A DNA stretch of 64,000 nt from CAWAND01 sp963797485 (GCA_963797485.1 CAWCPF010000002.1:627280-691279), one strand, 5' to 3'. Shown: positions 54,118 to 63,379, numbered from the stretch's first letter. Program-made: numbers and translations. The notes: a model not told the origin generated them from the sequence alone.

Positions 54118-55689
54118 GTGGACGAGTTCAGCACCCTCGAAGAGCGACGTCTGGCGCGGGCCGCCGGCCTGGTCATGGCCGGCTTTATTCTTTCCAACCT
54201 GACCGGGCTGGCCAAATGGGTGTTGGTATCCAACGCCTTCGGCACCCAGGCCGAGCTCGACGCGTTCAACGCCGCCAACCGCCTGCCCGAACTGCTCTTC
54301 AGCGTCATGGCGGGCGGGGCGCTCGCTTCCGCATTTGTTCCAGTTTTCACAAGCTTTCTGGCCCGCGGCGACCGACCTGGCGCCTGGCGCCTGGCCTCGG
54401 CTGTCGCCAACTGGATCTTCCTCGGCATGTCGGTGGCCTCCGCCCTGGCATGGCTGGCCGCTCCCTGGCTGGTGCCCAACCTGCTCGCTCCGGGCTTTGG
54501 CCCGGCCCAAACCCTGCTCACCGTATCCCTGCTGCGCATCCTGCTGCTATCAGCCGTGCTCTTTGGCGTGAGTGGGCTGCTCATGGGCGTCCTCAACGCC
54601 CAAGGGCACTTCCTGCTACCTGCCCTGGCGCCGAGTTTCCTGTGGTTGGGCTGGATCATCGGCGTGGTTTTCCTGGCGCCCGGCATGGGCATCTTCGGGC
54701 TCGCCTGGGGCGTGGTTCTCGGCGCAGGCCTGCACCTGCTGGTCCAGCTCCCCGGCCTGCGCGGCCGAGGGGCCCAATACCACCCGGCCCTCGACCCGGG
54801 GCATCCGGCGATTCGCCAGGTCGGCCGGTTGATGGCGCCTCGGCTGGTGGGCCAAGCCCTCATCCAGCTCAACTTTTTAGTCAACGTGATTCTGGCATCC
54901 ACGATGGCCGAGGGCAGCCTGACAGCCATCAATTACGCCTTCTTCATCATGCTGATGCCCCAGGCGATCATCGCCCAGGCCATCGCCATCGCCGCGCTGC
55001 CGACCTTCTCGGCCCAGGCGGCCCGGAATGACCTGGCGAGCGTGCGCGCCACTCTGGCCACGACCCTGCGCGGGGTCATCTTCCTGGCACTGCCGGCCAC
55101 CATCGGCCTGATCTTGCTTCGGTCACCAATTGTGGCCATGCTGTTTCAGAGGGGCGAGTTTACGGCGCATTCCACAGATCTGGTCGCCTGGGCGCTGCTC
55201 TGGTACGGGCTTGGCCTGGTGAGCCACTCGCTGGTCGAGATCGTGTCGCGCGCCTATTATGCGCTTCAGGACACGCTCACGCCCGTCACCGTGGGCGGCC
55301 TGGCCATGGCGATGAATATCGGGCTGAGCCTCGGCCTGGCGGCCCTGTTCGGCCGCTGGAACCTTCCCCCGCACGGCGGCCTGGCCCTGGCCAACACCGT
55401 GGCCACCACCCTGGAAGCCGGCGCCCTGTTGATCCTGATGCGGCGGCGGCTCGGCGGCCTGGAGGTGGCCCGAATCAAGTCCGGCCTCTGGTCCACGATC
55501 GTGGCCACGGCCGCGCTGACGGGGGTGGTGCTGGTTTGGCTCCTCTGGAAGGGCTCGGCGAGCGTGTGGCTGGTCGGCTTGGGCGGGGTCTTCCTGGGCG
55601 GGGGGTGCTTCTGGCTGGTGGCACTGGCGCTTGGCTCACCCGAAGCCCGGCAGCTGCCGGCGGTGCTGTTCAGGCGAGAACAGGGCTAG
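54118..55689 (+). CDS. murJ: Lipid II flippase MurJ (MviN)
   Basis: A 523-aa MOP-superfamily protein with about 14 helices. SNLTGLAKWVLVSNAFGTQAELDAFNAANRLPELLFSVMAGGALASAFVPVF is the MviN signature, followed by MLFQRGEFTAHSTDLVAWALLWYGLGL and VEIVSRAYYALQDTLTPV. Translocates lipid II for peptidoglycan synthesis. The GTG at 54118 is used because the upstream frame overlaps corA and the protein begins at the conserved region. Intact. Confidence 0.94.
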   Translation: MDEFSTLEERRLARAAGLVMAGFILSNLTGLAKWVLVSNAFGTQAELDAFNAANRLPELLFSVMAGGALASAFVPVFTSFLARGDRPGAWRLASAVANWIFLGMSVASALAWLAAPWLVPNLLAPGFGPAQTLLTVSLLRILLLSAVLFGVSGLLMGVLNAQGHFLLPALAPSFLWLGWIIGVVFLAPGMGIFGLAWGVVLGAGLHLLVQLPGLRGRGAQYHPALDPGHPAIRQVGRLMAPRLVGQALIQLNFLVNVILASTMAEGSLTAINYAFFIMLMPQAIIAQAIAIAALPTFSAQAARNDLASVRATLATTLRGVIFLALPATIGLILLRSPIVAMLFQRGEFTAHSTDLVAWALLWYGLGLVSHSLVEIVSRAYYALQDTLTPVTVGGLAMAMNIGLSLGLAALFGRWNLPPHGGLALANTVATTLEAGALLILMRRRLGGLEVARIKSGLWSTIVATAALTGVVLVWLLWKGSASVWLVGLGGVFLGGGCFWLVALALGSPEARQLPAVLFRREQG

Positions 55690-55705
55690 CCCCTGGGTCG
55701 GTGGA

Positions 55706-56170
55706 TCAACGCGGCCACATGGGCCAGAAGGAATTCACGGTCTGGGCCACCAACAGGCCCAGCACCATGCCGACAAAGGCTTCGATGGGCGAATGCCCCA
55801 GCACTTCGCGCAATTGCTCCTGCCGCAGGGCATGGCCTTCGAACAGGTCCTGGACCAGCGCGTTGATGATCTCGGCGTGGCGGCCCGCCTGGCGCCGAAT
55901 GCCGGTCGCATCGTAAATCACGATCATGGCCATGGCCACGCCCAGGCCGAACAGCGGCGAGTTGTAGCCCTCGGTCAGCCCGATCCCATGCGCCACCGCC
56001 GTCACCAGTGCCGAATGCGAAGACGGCATCCCCCCCGCTCTCAGCAAGAGCGACCAATCCCAGCGCCGGTTGCGGATGTAGTCCAGAGGGAGCTTGACGA
56101 TCTGGGCGATGGCCCAGGCGAATAGGCCGCCGATGAGAACCGTGTTGTTGAGGATCGGATTGACGTCCAC
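55706..56170 (-). CDS. Divergent PAP2 family protein (DUF212)
   Basis: A 154-aa membrane protein: LFAWAIAQIVKLPLDYIRNRRWDWSLLLRAGGMPSSHSALVTAVAHGIGL and MAMIVIYDATGIRRQAGRHAEIIN. GGMPSSHSA and DATGIRRQAG are the conserved acid-phosphatase/vanadium-dependent haloperoxidase-related motifs of this family. Probably a lipid or undecaprenyl phosphatase. It lies 3 bp downstream of xseB on the same strand. Intact. Confidence 0.93.
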   Translation of the reverse strand: MDVNPILNNTVLIGGLFAWAIAQIVKLPLDYIRNRRWDWSLLLRAGGMPSSHSALVTAVAHGIGLTEGYNSPLFGLGVAMAMIVIYDATGIRRQAGRHAEIINALVQDLFEGHALRQEQLREVLGHSPIEAFVGMVLGLLVAQTVNSFWPMWPR

Positions 56171-56173
56171 GCC

Positions 56174-56440
56174 TCACTCCAACTCGAGGTCCACCGGGCT
56201 CATGCCGCCGTCCGCCCCGGGCGCCAGCTGCGAGAGGCGCAGCTGGGCCTTGTCCAGAAGTTTGGCGCAGTGCGCGGCCAACGCCTGGCCGCGCTCGAAC
56301 AGTTCCAAAGCCGCTTCCAGGGAAAGGTCGCCCAACTCGAGCGCCTCGACCAGGGTCTCCAGATCGTCGAAGGCTTGCTCGTAGCTGAGCTTGTCAACCG
56401 GCTTGGGTCTGGACTTGGGCTTGGGTTTGGGCTTGGCCAT
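56174..56440 (-). CDS. xseB: Exodeoxyribonuclease VII small subunit
   Basis: An 88-aa protein. A Lys/Pro-rich N-terminus, then LSYEQAFDDLETLVEALELGDLSLEAALELFERGQALAAHCAKLLDKAQLRLSQL, the XseB helical hairpin. Binds XseA in multiple copies. The ATG at 56440 follows GGAGTGAAG. Downstream of xseA (67 bp). Confidence 0.95.
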   Translation of the reverse strand: MAKPKPKPKSRPKPVDKLSYEQAFDDLETLVEALELGDLSLEAALELFERGQALAAHCAKLLDKAQLRLSQLAPGADGGMSPVDLELE

Positions 56441-56507
56441 CTTCACTCCAGCCGATCAACCCTGCTCACCGGCGAACCGCCCGGCGGCGAGCCAACGGCA
56501 GGCTATT

Positions 56508-57755
56508 CTACTCCCCCTGGCTCGCGGGCTCGTTGCCCCCCTCGACCCGCGCCCCAAATCGCCCGTCGGCCACGCGCACGCCCACGCGATCGCCGGCCGT
56601 CACCTGCGCGGCTGACCGCACCAGCGCCCCATCGGCCTGGCGCGTGACCAGGGCATATCCGCGATTCAACACCGCCGGGGGCCCAACGGCGCTGAGGGTA
56701 TGCTCCAAACGGCGAACCTCGGCCTGCCGCAGGGCCAAGCCATGCCGCGTGGCGTCAAGCAGGCGACGCTGCAGGTCGTCGGCGCGCTGACTGGCATTGG
56801 CCAGCTGCGCTCGCGGAGAAGCCAGCCTCAATCGAATGAGCCGCTGGTCCAGGCTGTGTCTCAGAGCCTGCCAGCGCGAGTGCAGATCCGCCTGCAGGCT
56901 TGCCTCGATGCGCCGCAAACGGGCGGTCAACTGGGCGCGATCGGGCGAGACGATCTCGGCCGCCGCCGACGGTGTGGGGGCACGCAGGTCGGCGGCAAAA
57001 TCGGCGATGGTGAAATCGGTCTCGTGACCCACGCCGCTCACCACCGGCACCGGGCTGGCGACGATCGCTCGGGCGACGTCCTCATCGTTGAACGCGGCCA
57101 GATCCTCGATAGAGCCTCCGCCGCGCACGAGCAGAATGACATCCGGCCTGGCGTAGGTCACGACGGCGCGCAGGGCATTCACAATCCCTTCGGGCGCGTC
57201 GGCGCCCTGTACCGGCGTGGGCGAAAGGATGACCTGAGTAAAGGGAAACCGGCGGCGGAGCACATCGACCACATCTCTGAGCGCGGCCGCCCCAGGGGAG
57301 GTCACCACCCCAATCGTCTGCGGCCAGGCGGGGAGGGGGCGCTTGCGGGAGGCATCGAACAGACCCTCGCCTTCCAGCTTGGCTTTAAGCCGCAGGAAGT
57401 CGCCGTAGAGTTCACCCTCCCCCGCCGGGCGGATGGAATCCGCATACATCTGGTACTGGCCGGCGGCCTCGTAAAGGCTGATCCGACCATGGATTTCCAC
57501 GGCCTGGCCATCCACCGGGAGATACGCCTGGCGGGCCACCTCCGAACGCCACATGACGCATCGCAATGACGCGGTGGCGTCTTTGAGGCTGAAATAGAGG
57601 TGGCCGGAGGCCGGCCGTGACAGGTTGGAAATCTCGCCGCTGACGGTCAGGTCCCCGAGCCGATAATCCAACTCAAGCAGCTCACGAATATAGTGGGTCA
57701 GTTCGCCGACCGTAAAGCGCGGCGCCCCGCCGGTCAAGAACGACAGTTGGCTCAT
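56508..57755 (-). CDS. xseA: Exodeoxyribonuclease VII large subunit
   Basis: A 415-aa protein: N-terminal OB-fold (FTVGELTHYIRELLELDYRLGDLTVSGEISNLSRPASGHLYFSLKD), catalytic domain (VILSPTPVQGADAPEGIVNAL, DVILLVRGGGSIEDLAAFNDEDVARAI, VSGVGHETDFTIADFAADLRAPTPSAAAE), then the long coiled coil and C-terminal hairpin. Degrades single-stranded DNA to oligonucleotides. The start at 57755 (MSQLSFL) is close to a TATGCT box, so it may also be leaderless. Intact. Confidence 0.96.
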   Translation of the reverse strand: MSQLSFLTGGAPRFTVGELTHYIRELLELDYRLGDLTVSGEISNLSRPASGHLYFSLKDATASLRCVMWRSEVARQAYLPVDGQAVEIHGRISLYEAAGQYQMYADSIRPAGEGELYGDFLRLKAKLEGEGLFDASRKRPLPAWPQTIGVVTSPGAAALRDVVDVLRRRFPFTQVILSPTPVQGADAPEGIVNALRAVVTYARPDVILLVRGGGSIEDLAAFNDEDVARAIVASPVPVVSGVGHETDFTIADFAADLRAPTPSAAAEIVSPDRAQLTARLRRIEASLQADLHSRWQALRHSLDQRLIRLRLASPRAQLANASQRADDLQRRLLDATRHGLALRQAEVRRLEHTLSAVGPPAVLNRGYALVTRQADGALVRSAAQVTAGDRVGVRVADGRFGARVEGGNEPASQGE

Positions 57756-57783
57756 GGCAGGCAAGCATAACCTTGGGTTTGCA

Positions 57784-57805
57784 GGGCTGTCAACCAACTT
57801 ATAAT
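57784..57805 (+). promoter_or_regulatory. Promoter of the cinA-domain gene
   Basis: TATAAT at 57800-57805 with a TTTGCA -35 about 16 bp upstream. GGAGG and the ATG follow. Confidence 0.5.
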
Positions 57806-57823
57806 CGATACCGGAGGCCGGCG

Positions 57824-58324
57824 ATGATGACGGATTCAGACGCGCTGGTATTGGAAACCCGCCTGGGCCGCGCCCTCACGGCGCGGGGTTGGACCTTGGC
57901 CGTGGCCAAGTCTTGCACAGGAGGCTTGCTGGGCCACCGGCTCACGCAAGTGCCGGGGTCATCGACCTACCTCTTGGGCGGCGTGATTAGCTACTCCAAC
58001 CAGTCCAAACACGAATTGTTGGGTGTGAACTTGGAAACACTGGCCTCGTATGGTGCCGTCAGCCAGGAGACCGCCATCGAGATGGCCCGCGGCGCGTGCC
58101 AGGCGCTGCACGCCAATGTCGGCGTGTCGATCACGTGCATCGCCGGGCCGGATGGGGCCACAGCCGGGAAGCCCGTCGGCCTGACCTGGATTGCCGTGGT
58201 CACTCCCGAGGCTGAAAACATCCGCTCGTTTGTCTACAAGGGCACGCGTTCAGAAAACAAACACTCCGCGTCCCAGTCTGCGCTCGAGCTATGTCTGGCT
58301 GGTATTGAAACCGTCGATGGATGA
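57824..58324 (+). CDS. CinA family protein (nicotinamide-nucleotide amidohydrolase PncC-type)
   Basis: A 166-aa C-terminal CinA domain alone: AVAKSCTGGLLGHRLTQVPGSSTYLLGGVISYSNQSKHELLGV, YGAVSQETAIEMARGA, and SITCIAGPDGATAGKPVGLTWIAV. Ser and Lys/Tyr residues of the amidohydrolase are in AKSCTGG and SYSNQSK. Deamidates NMN in NAD recycling. The ATG at 57824 follows GGAGG by 6 nt. Its 3' end overlaps the next small gene by 8 bp. Confidence 0.93.
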   Translation: MMTDSDALVLETRLGRALTARGWTLAVAKSCTGGLLGHRLTQVPGSSTYLLGGVISYSNQSKHELLGVNLETLASYGAVSQETAIEMARGACQALHANVGVSITCIAGPDGATAGKPVGLTWIAVVTPEAENIRSFVYKGTRSENKHSASQSALELCLAGIETVDG

Positions 58325-58562
58325 GCCCCTGGCTGTGGAAGCCGTGGTTGATGCCCGGGGCGGCGTACAGCCTAAGGCCTTCGTCTGGGAAGGGAAAAGG
58401 CACACCGTGCGCGACGTTGGACGCCGCTGGATGGCAGACGACTGGGAGCATCTACTGGTGTTGACCGCCGACGGACGCACGTGGGAGCTGGCCCACTCCG
58501 CCGCCCAGGGCGCCTGGCGGCTTTGCGGGCAGGGATGGCCCCCGCACGCTGACAGGGTCTGA
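58317..58562 (+). CDS. Hypothetical protein (DUF6504-like)
   Basis: An 81-aa protein, MDEPLAVEAVVDARGGVQPKAFVWEGKRHTVRDVGRRWMADDWEHLLVLTADGRTWELAHSAAQGAWRL. The FVWEGKRHTV and RTWEL...WRL pattern resembles small beta-rich DUF6504-type proteins with no known function. It overlaps cinA and is probably translationally coupled. Identification is tentative. Confidence 0.6.
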   Translation: MDEPLAVEAVVDARGGVQPKAFVWEGKRHTVRDVGRRWMADDWEHLLVLTADGRTWELAHSAAQGAWRLCGQGWPPHADRV

Positions 58563-58578
58563 AGATGCCGCCGGGCGG

Positions 58579-58962
58579 CTAGTCGGGACCGCACATTCCG
58601 GGGTGGCTCACACAGAAAGGCTGCCGGCCAGGCAAGCGGTGCCGGTTCCGGGCGACCCACCGGTAAACCAATTCTTGCAGCCAGGTCACCCCAGGCAGGC
58701 GATAGAACGTCGTGAAGACCCGACCGCCCAGCGCAGTGTCCAGCGCCAGGGCAATGGCGCCCGCCCCCGATCCTGACACGCCATTGGGCAGAATCGTCCA
58801 TGCCGCCCGGCGGCATGCCTCTAGCGTGAGGCCGTAGGCCTCGGGGGTGCCGGGGATCTGAAAAGGGACCAGCCGGAGCCGCCCGCGGCGATCGAGGGAC
58901 TTCAGCCATTCCGCCGTCAGCGTGCAGAAGCCGCAGCTTCCGTCGAAAACAAGCACCGTCAT
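58579..58962 (-). CDS. Thiol-disulfide oxidoreductase DCC family protein (DUF393)
   Basis: A 127-aa protein starting MTVLVFDGSCGFCTLTAEWL, whose DGSCGFC gives the family its DxxCxxC signature. A membrane-proximal middle (TTFYRLPGVTWLQELVYRWVARNRHRLPGR) and a C-terminal Cys follow. Thioredoxin-like redox protein of unknown substrate. Convergent with the small gene at 58317. Intact. Confidence 0.9.
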   Translation of the reverse strand: MTVLVFDGSCGFCTLTAEWLKSLDRRGRLRLVPFQIPGTPEAYGLTLEACRRAAWTILPNGVSGSGAGAIALALDTALGGRVFTTFYRLPGVTWLQELVYRWVARNRHRLPGRQPFCVSHPGMCGPD

Positions 58963-59010
58963 GCAGTCTTCCGCCTATGGCTTCTCATAGACCGGGGTTA
59001 GTCTACCCCG

Positions 59011-59043
59011 AAAGCAAAACGGGGCGGCCAGATTCGCCGCCCC
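59011..59043 (-). terminator. Intrinsic terminator after sigA
   Basis: Minus-strand stem GGGGCGGC / GCCGCCCC (8 pairs, 7-nt loop) followed by GTTTTGC. A second 6-pair hairpin (CGGGGT / ACCCCG) lies just beyond at 58993-59010. Confidence 0.8.
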
Positions 59044-59065
59044 GCAGACCCTAGACCAGCCTGTC

Positions 59066-60243
59066 TCAGGCCAGGTAATCGCGCAGCTGCCGGGCGCGGC
59101 GCGGGTGCCGCAATCGCCGCAGGGCCTTGCCCTCGATCTGGCGAATCCGTTCCCGCGTCAGTCCGAACTTCTGGCCAACCTCTTCCAGCGTGTAAGGCCG
59201 CCCATTGTGCAAGCCAAAGCGCAGGCGCAAGATGCGGGCCTCACGCGGGCTCAGGGTCGATAGGACCTCTTCGATTTTGTCACGCAGGAGATTCTGATAG
59301 GCGCTCTGGGTCGGAGTTCGGGGTGGACTCGTCTTCGACAAACGAGCCCAGCTCCAAGTCTTCATCCTCACCCACGGGCGTCTCCAGCGAGAGCGGCCGC
59401 CAGGAGACCCGCATCATCCACTGCACCTTGCGCGAAATCGACGCCCAAGGTCTGGCCGATCTCGTCCGGGGTGGGCTTGCGTCCCAGTTCCTGCTCCATT
59501 TGTCGGGCCACTTTGTACAGCCGCCGAATTCGGTCGGACATGTGGACCGGCACCCGAATTGTCCGGCCCTGGTCGGCGATCGCCCGGGTAATGGTCTGGC
59601 AAATCCACCACGTGGCGTAAGTGCTGAAGCGATAGCCCCGGTGGTAGTCGAATTTCTCGACCGCCTTCATTAGCCCGAGATTGCCTTCCTGGATCAAATC
59701 GAGGAAAGGCACGCCGCGGCTCATGTACTTCTTGGCGATACTGACAACCAACCGGGTGTTGGCCTTGATGAGATGGTCCCGGGCCGCCCACGCATCCTCA
59801 AGCAGAACGAACAATTCCTGGCACGTGGCGGCCGAGGCGTTGCCATTCAGCTTGGCGAGCTTGCCCTCCGCCATCTTGCCGCGCTCGATGCGTTTGGCCA
59901 GGTCGACCTCTTCTTCGGTCGAGAGCAGCGGAACCCGGGCCATTTCCTTCAAGTACAGCCCCACCGTATCGTCACTGGAGATGGCGCTCAGGTCGATGGT
60001 CTCGTCGTCCTCGACCACTGGCTCGGCCAGCAAATGAGCCGGCACCTGGTCCAGATCCTCATAGACCTCCATCCCGGCGCTTCGGAAAAACGTCTCCAGC
60101 CGTTCCAGCCGTTGTTCGGATTCCTCGGCTTCGGGAAACACGCTAAGCAGGTCTTCGAGGGTGATAAAACCCTGCATCTCCCCCTTTTCGAGGAGAACGG
60201 CGAAAGCTTCGCGTTTCTTCCACCGATCCTTCGAAATACTCAT
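59066..60243 (-). CDS. sigA: RNA polymerase primary sigma factor (RpoD/SigA), frameshifted
   Basis: Short region 1.1 (EAFAVLLEKGEMQGFITLEDLLSVFPEAEE), then SDDTVGLYLKEMARVPLLSTEEEVDLAKRIERG (1.2), region 2 (LIKANTRLVVSIAKKYMSRGVPFLDLIQEGNLGLMKAVEKFDYHRGYRFSTYATWWICQTITRAI), region 3 and region 4 (SPREARILRLRFGLHNGRPYTLEEVGQKFGLTRERIRQIEGKALRRLRH). Two extra bases break the frame: near 59437 (restores AKVQWMMRVSWRPLSLETPVGEDED) and near 59320 (restores STPTPTQSAYQNLLRDK). An essential gene, so these are very probably sequence errors. About 390 aa. Confidence 0.95.
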
Positions 60244-60320
60244 CCACCGCTCCTCAAAGCACGAATGCCGATCGATTTCGGTGCGTCGGACGGTCAGCCA
60301 CTTCGGCTGGCGATATGTTA

Positions 60321-60836
60321 TCAGTTCGAAAGCAGGTTCTTGAGTGATTCAAAACGCGGATCAATCGACTGATCTGGATGCTCGCAGGCGGAGAGGTTGC
60401 GATTGCCGCCGCAGACCGGGCACAGGCCCAAGCAATCCTCCCGGCACACTGGCCGCAGGGGTACCGCCAGTATGAGGGTTTCGCGAAAGAGCGGGTTCAA
60501 ATCCAGAATGCCTGTCTCCGGAATCGCCAGCACCAATTCATCGGCACGCTCCGGCGGATAGACAAACAATTCCTCGATGTCTGCCGCCAGCGGCTGTTCG
60601 AAATTCTCCACGCAGCGGCTGCACTCGGCCGTCACGTCTGCCCGGATCTTCCCCTGGCCGTATAATCCTTGGGCCGTCCGGGTCAGTCGCAGTTCGCCCG
60701 TCAAACCCAAAACATCCAGGTCGCTGTCGACCGTGACCGAAGGGATCTCGAATTCAAATACGCGGCTGAAGCCGACAGTCTGATGAAGCAAAAACCCGAC
60801 ATTCAACCGCAGAGGGTCAAATCGCTCTGAATTCAT
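60321..60836 (-). CDS. yceD: YceD family protein (DUF177)
   Basis: A 171-aa protein starting MNSERFDPLRLNVGFLLHQTVG. The core (AECSRCVENFEQPLAADIEELFVYP, DLNPLFRETLILAVPLRPVCREDCLGLCPVCGGNRN) carries the paired Cys (CSRC, CLGLCPVCG) of DUF177, linked to 23S rRNA accumulation. In most genomes it is followed by rpmF; here no rpmF is seen and sigA follows after 77 bp. Intact; a TATACT box lies about 40 nt upstream. Confidence 0.9.
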   Translation of the reverse strand: MNSERFDPLRLNVGFLLHQTVGFSRVFEFEIPSVTVDSDLDVLGLTGELRLTRTAQGLYGQGKIRADVTAECSRCVENFEQPLAADIEELFVYPPERADELVLAIPETGILDLNPLFRETLILAVPLRPVCREDCLGLCPVCGGNRNLSACEHPDQSIDPRFESLKNLLSN

Positions 60837-61033
60837 ACCGACGCCAAGCAATGGAGATTCCAAAGATCAGGCGCCAGTATAACATACATAAAATCCGAAA
60901 TCAATCAGGCCAATTGAGTCTTTACATAACTGCGATTCGGGTTTGAGACAATAGAAGATGCGGGTAAACTCCCGGCATGACCCGCCACAGCTACGGGCGC
61001 GGTACTGTTCTTGTAGTCATCGGGGAAGCGGCC

Positions 61034-61648
61034 ATGATCCAGCTTCTGCTCGGCACCACCAACCCAGGCAAGGCGGCCGAAATCCGGGCCCTGCTGGCAG
61101 GGATGCAGGTGGAGCTGGTCATGCCCCAGGCCATCGGCATCGCCCTGGGCGTGGACGAGACCGGGGCAAGCTATGCCGAAAACGCCAGCCTCAAGGCCCA
61201 CACCTACGCAAGCCGATCCGGTTTGTGGGCCCTGGCGGATGACACGGGCCTCGAGGTGCGGGCGCTCAATGGGCGACCGGGGCTTCACTCGGCCCGTTTG
61301 GTCGGACCCCACGGCACCGACGCCGAGCGCCGGGGCCGCCTGCTGGCCGAACTGGCCGGAAAGCCTCGGCCTTGGGATGCGATGTTCCGGTGTGTGGTTG
61401 CCGTGGCGGACCCGGCAGGCCGCCTGCTGTCGGCCGAAGGCGGATGCGAGGGACAGATTCTGCCCGCGGTCCGTGGCCAAGGCGGATTTGGCTATGATCC
61501 TCTGTTTGAAGAATCGGGGACGCGCCTGACATTGGCAGAGATGAGCCAGGAGCAGAAGAACCGCCTCAGCCACCGCGGCCAGGCCATCCGCGGCCTTCGC
61601 CCGCTATTGGAAGAGGTCTGGGCCGGGGAGGAGCGAGGGCGCGCCTGA
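61034..61648 (+). CDS. rdgB: XTP/dITP diphosphatase (RdgB/HAM1 family)
   Basis: A 204-aa protein: LLLGTTNPGKAAEIRALLAG, ETGASYAENASLKAHTYASRSGLWALADDTGLEVRALNGRPGLHSARL, FGYDPLFEESGTRLTLAEMSQEQKNRLSHRGQAI, matching the non-canonical purine NTP pyrophosphatase. Removes ITP/XTP from nucleotide pools. The start at 61034 (MIQLLLG) fits the family; the frame is open to 60977. Convergent, 3 bp from the hydrolase gene. Confidence 0.95.
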   Translation: MIQLLLGTTNPGKAAEIRALLAGMQVELVMPQAIGIALGVDETGASYAENASLKAHTYASRSGLWALADDTGLEVRALNGRPGLHSARLVGPHGTDAERRGRLLAELAGKPRPWDAMFRCVVAVADPAGRLLSAEGGCEGQILPAVRGQGGFGYDPLFEESGTRLTLAEMSQEQKNRLSHRGQAIRGLRPLLEEVWAGEERGRA

Positions 61649-61651
61649 CCG

Positions 61652-62447
61652 CTATCGCTCGGAACTGGTCTCCGGTGCCAGACGTCGCAAGAAGTCCGCC
61701 ATGTAACCCGCCACGGCGTCCGGTTGTTCAAGCATGACCATGTGGCCGCCGCCCTCCAGGACCTGGAGTTCGCCGGCGGGAAGTAACTCGGCCAGGCGCC
61801 GGTTATGGGCCTCAGTCGTCATCCGGTCATCTGCCCCGCAAATCACGAGCACCGGGCAGGTGACCTCGCCGAGTTGATGGGTCAGATCGAAAAGCGCGCA
61901 GGCTTGAAAATCGAGATGCAGGATGTCGGGATCAGCCTCGAGCATCCGTTGGCGCGCCAGCGCCACCAGACGCGGCATCGGCTGACCGACTGAACGAGCC
62001 TCGCACGACGCGCTCAACCGCTTCCGTGAGGGTCTCCCGAGCCTCGCTCAGCCGGATGAGCTCTGGATGCACCGGCAGCGATGGACCGGCGCCGATCAGC
62101 ACAAGCCCGGCGACCGACTTCGAGCCTGAGGGCGATCGTCAGCGCGATGGCGGCGCCCATCGAATGGCCGGCCAGGACCACCGGTCCCAGATTCGATCCC
62201 CGCATCCAATCCAGCAGCCGGCCCGCATACCCGCCCACGGTCAACTCCGCCGGCGGCGCAGTCTCTCCGTGGCCCGGCAAATCGACGGCGTAGACGTCCC
62301 AGCCTTCCATCCGCCGGATCTGCGGCGGCCAGAACAGGTGATGTCCGGCAGCACCGTGAATTAAACAAGCGGCGGTCCTGAAGTATCAGGCCCGCCGCCC
62401 GCGTGATATGCGGCCCGAATGCCGGCGGTCTCAACCGTGGAAGTCAT
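61652..62447 (-). CDS. Alpha/beta hydrolase (frameshifted)
   Basis: Assembled from three frames: MTSTVETAGIRAAYHAGGGPDTSGPPLVLIHGAAGHHLFW (start ATG at 62447, oxyanion LIHG), MEGWDVYAVDLPGHGETAPPAE, VLAGHSMGAAIALTIALRLE (nucleophile GHSMG), VAGLVLIGAGPSLPVHPELIRLSEARETLTEAVERVV, QPMPRLVALARQRMLEADPDILHLDFQACALFDL, then LVICGADDRMTT (acid) and GGGHMVMLEQP (His). Shifts lie near 62363 (missing T), 62118 (extra G) and 62000. Its start overlaps the trxB stop by 17 bp. The substrate is unknown. Confidence 0.82.
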
Positions 62448-63366
62448 CCGGGTCTTCAATCCAGCGCTCCACCATCATGCCCGCCGCGGCACCTTGCCCG
62501 ACAGACGTGGCGATCTGACGGTAATGTGGGTCCATGATTTCTCCGGCGGCGAACACGCCGGGGACGCTGGTCATCATGTTGGCGTCGGCTTTGACATAGC
62601 CTCGCTCGTCAAGATCCAGTTGGCCCTGGTAGAGCTCTGAGTTTGGATAGTGGCCGACGAAGATGAAGACGCCATCCACCGGCCGGCGCTCGACCTGGCC
62701 CGTTTGCAGATTGCGCAGGGCTACGGCCTGGACTTTGCCGTTGCCTTCGATTTGATCCACCACCGTGTCCCAGACAAAGCTCATCTTCTCGTTTTCGCGC
62801 GCCCGCGACTGCAGGCGTTCGCCGGCCCGCAAGTCGGCGCGCCGGTGAACCACGGCCACCTTGTTGGCGAAGCGCGTCAGGAAGATGCCCTCCTCGAGGG
62901 CGCTGTCGCCGCCGCCGACCACGATCACGTCCTTGTCACGGAAAAAGAACCCGTCACACGTGGCGCAGAATGACACGCCCTTGCCGATCATTTCATCCTC
63001 GCCCGGGATGCCAAGCCGCTTGGGCGAGGCGCCGGACGCCAGAATCACCGCCTCGGCTTCAAACTCCTCGCCATGAGTCTTGATGCGGAAGGGCGATCCG
63101 TGAGTGAAATCGACCTCGGTCACTTCATCAATCATCACCCGGCTGCCGAATTTCTCGGCGTGTTTCTGCATCAACTCGACCAGCTCCGGCCCGGTGGAAC
63201 CCTCGGGGAAGCCCGGGTAGTTCTCGACTTCCCAGGTGATCGAGATTTGTCCTCCCAGCTGGTTCCCCGAAATGACCAGTGGCTTCAAGTTGGCCCGCGC
63301 CGCGTACAGCGCGGCCGTCAATCCGGCAGGGCCGGATCCAATGATCACCACTCTTTCTTTCTGCAT
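62431..63366 (-). CDS. trxB: Thioredoxin-disulfide reductase
   Basis: A 311-aa flavoenzyme: VVIIGSGPAGLTAALYAARANLKPLVI, the redox CATCDGFFF, VIVVGGGDSALEEGIFLTRFANKVAVVHRR, and GVFAAGEIMDPHYRQIATSVGQGAAAGMMVERWI. In the FAD motif near the C-terminus the usual GD of AAGDV is GE. Reduces thioredoxin with NADPH. Intact, ATG at 63366. Confidence 0.96.
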   Translation of the reverse strand: MQKERVVIIGSGPAGLTAALYAARANLKPLVISGNQLGGQISITWEVENYPGFPEGSTGPELVELMQKHAEKFGSRVMIDEVTEVDFTHGSPFRIKTHGEEFEAEAVILASGASPKRLGIPGEDEMIGKGVSFCATCDGFFFRDKDVIVVGGGDSALEEGIFLTRFANKVAVVHRRADLRAGERLQSRARENEKMSFVWDTVVDQIEGNGKVQAVALRNLQTGQVERRPVDGVFIFVGHYPNSELYQGQLDLDERGYVKADANMMTSVPGVFAAGEIMDPHYRQIATSVGQGAAAGMMVERWIEDPDDFHG

Positions 63367-63379
63367 TGCTACCTCTCCA

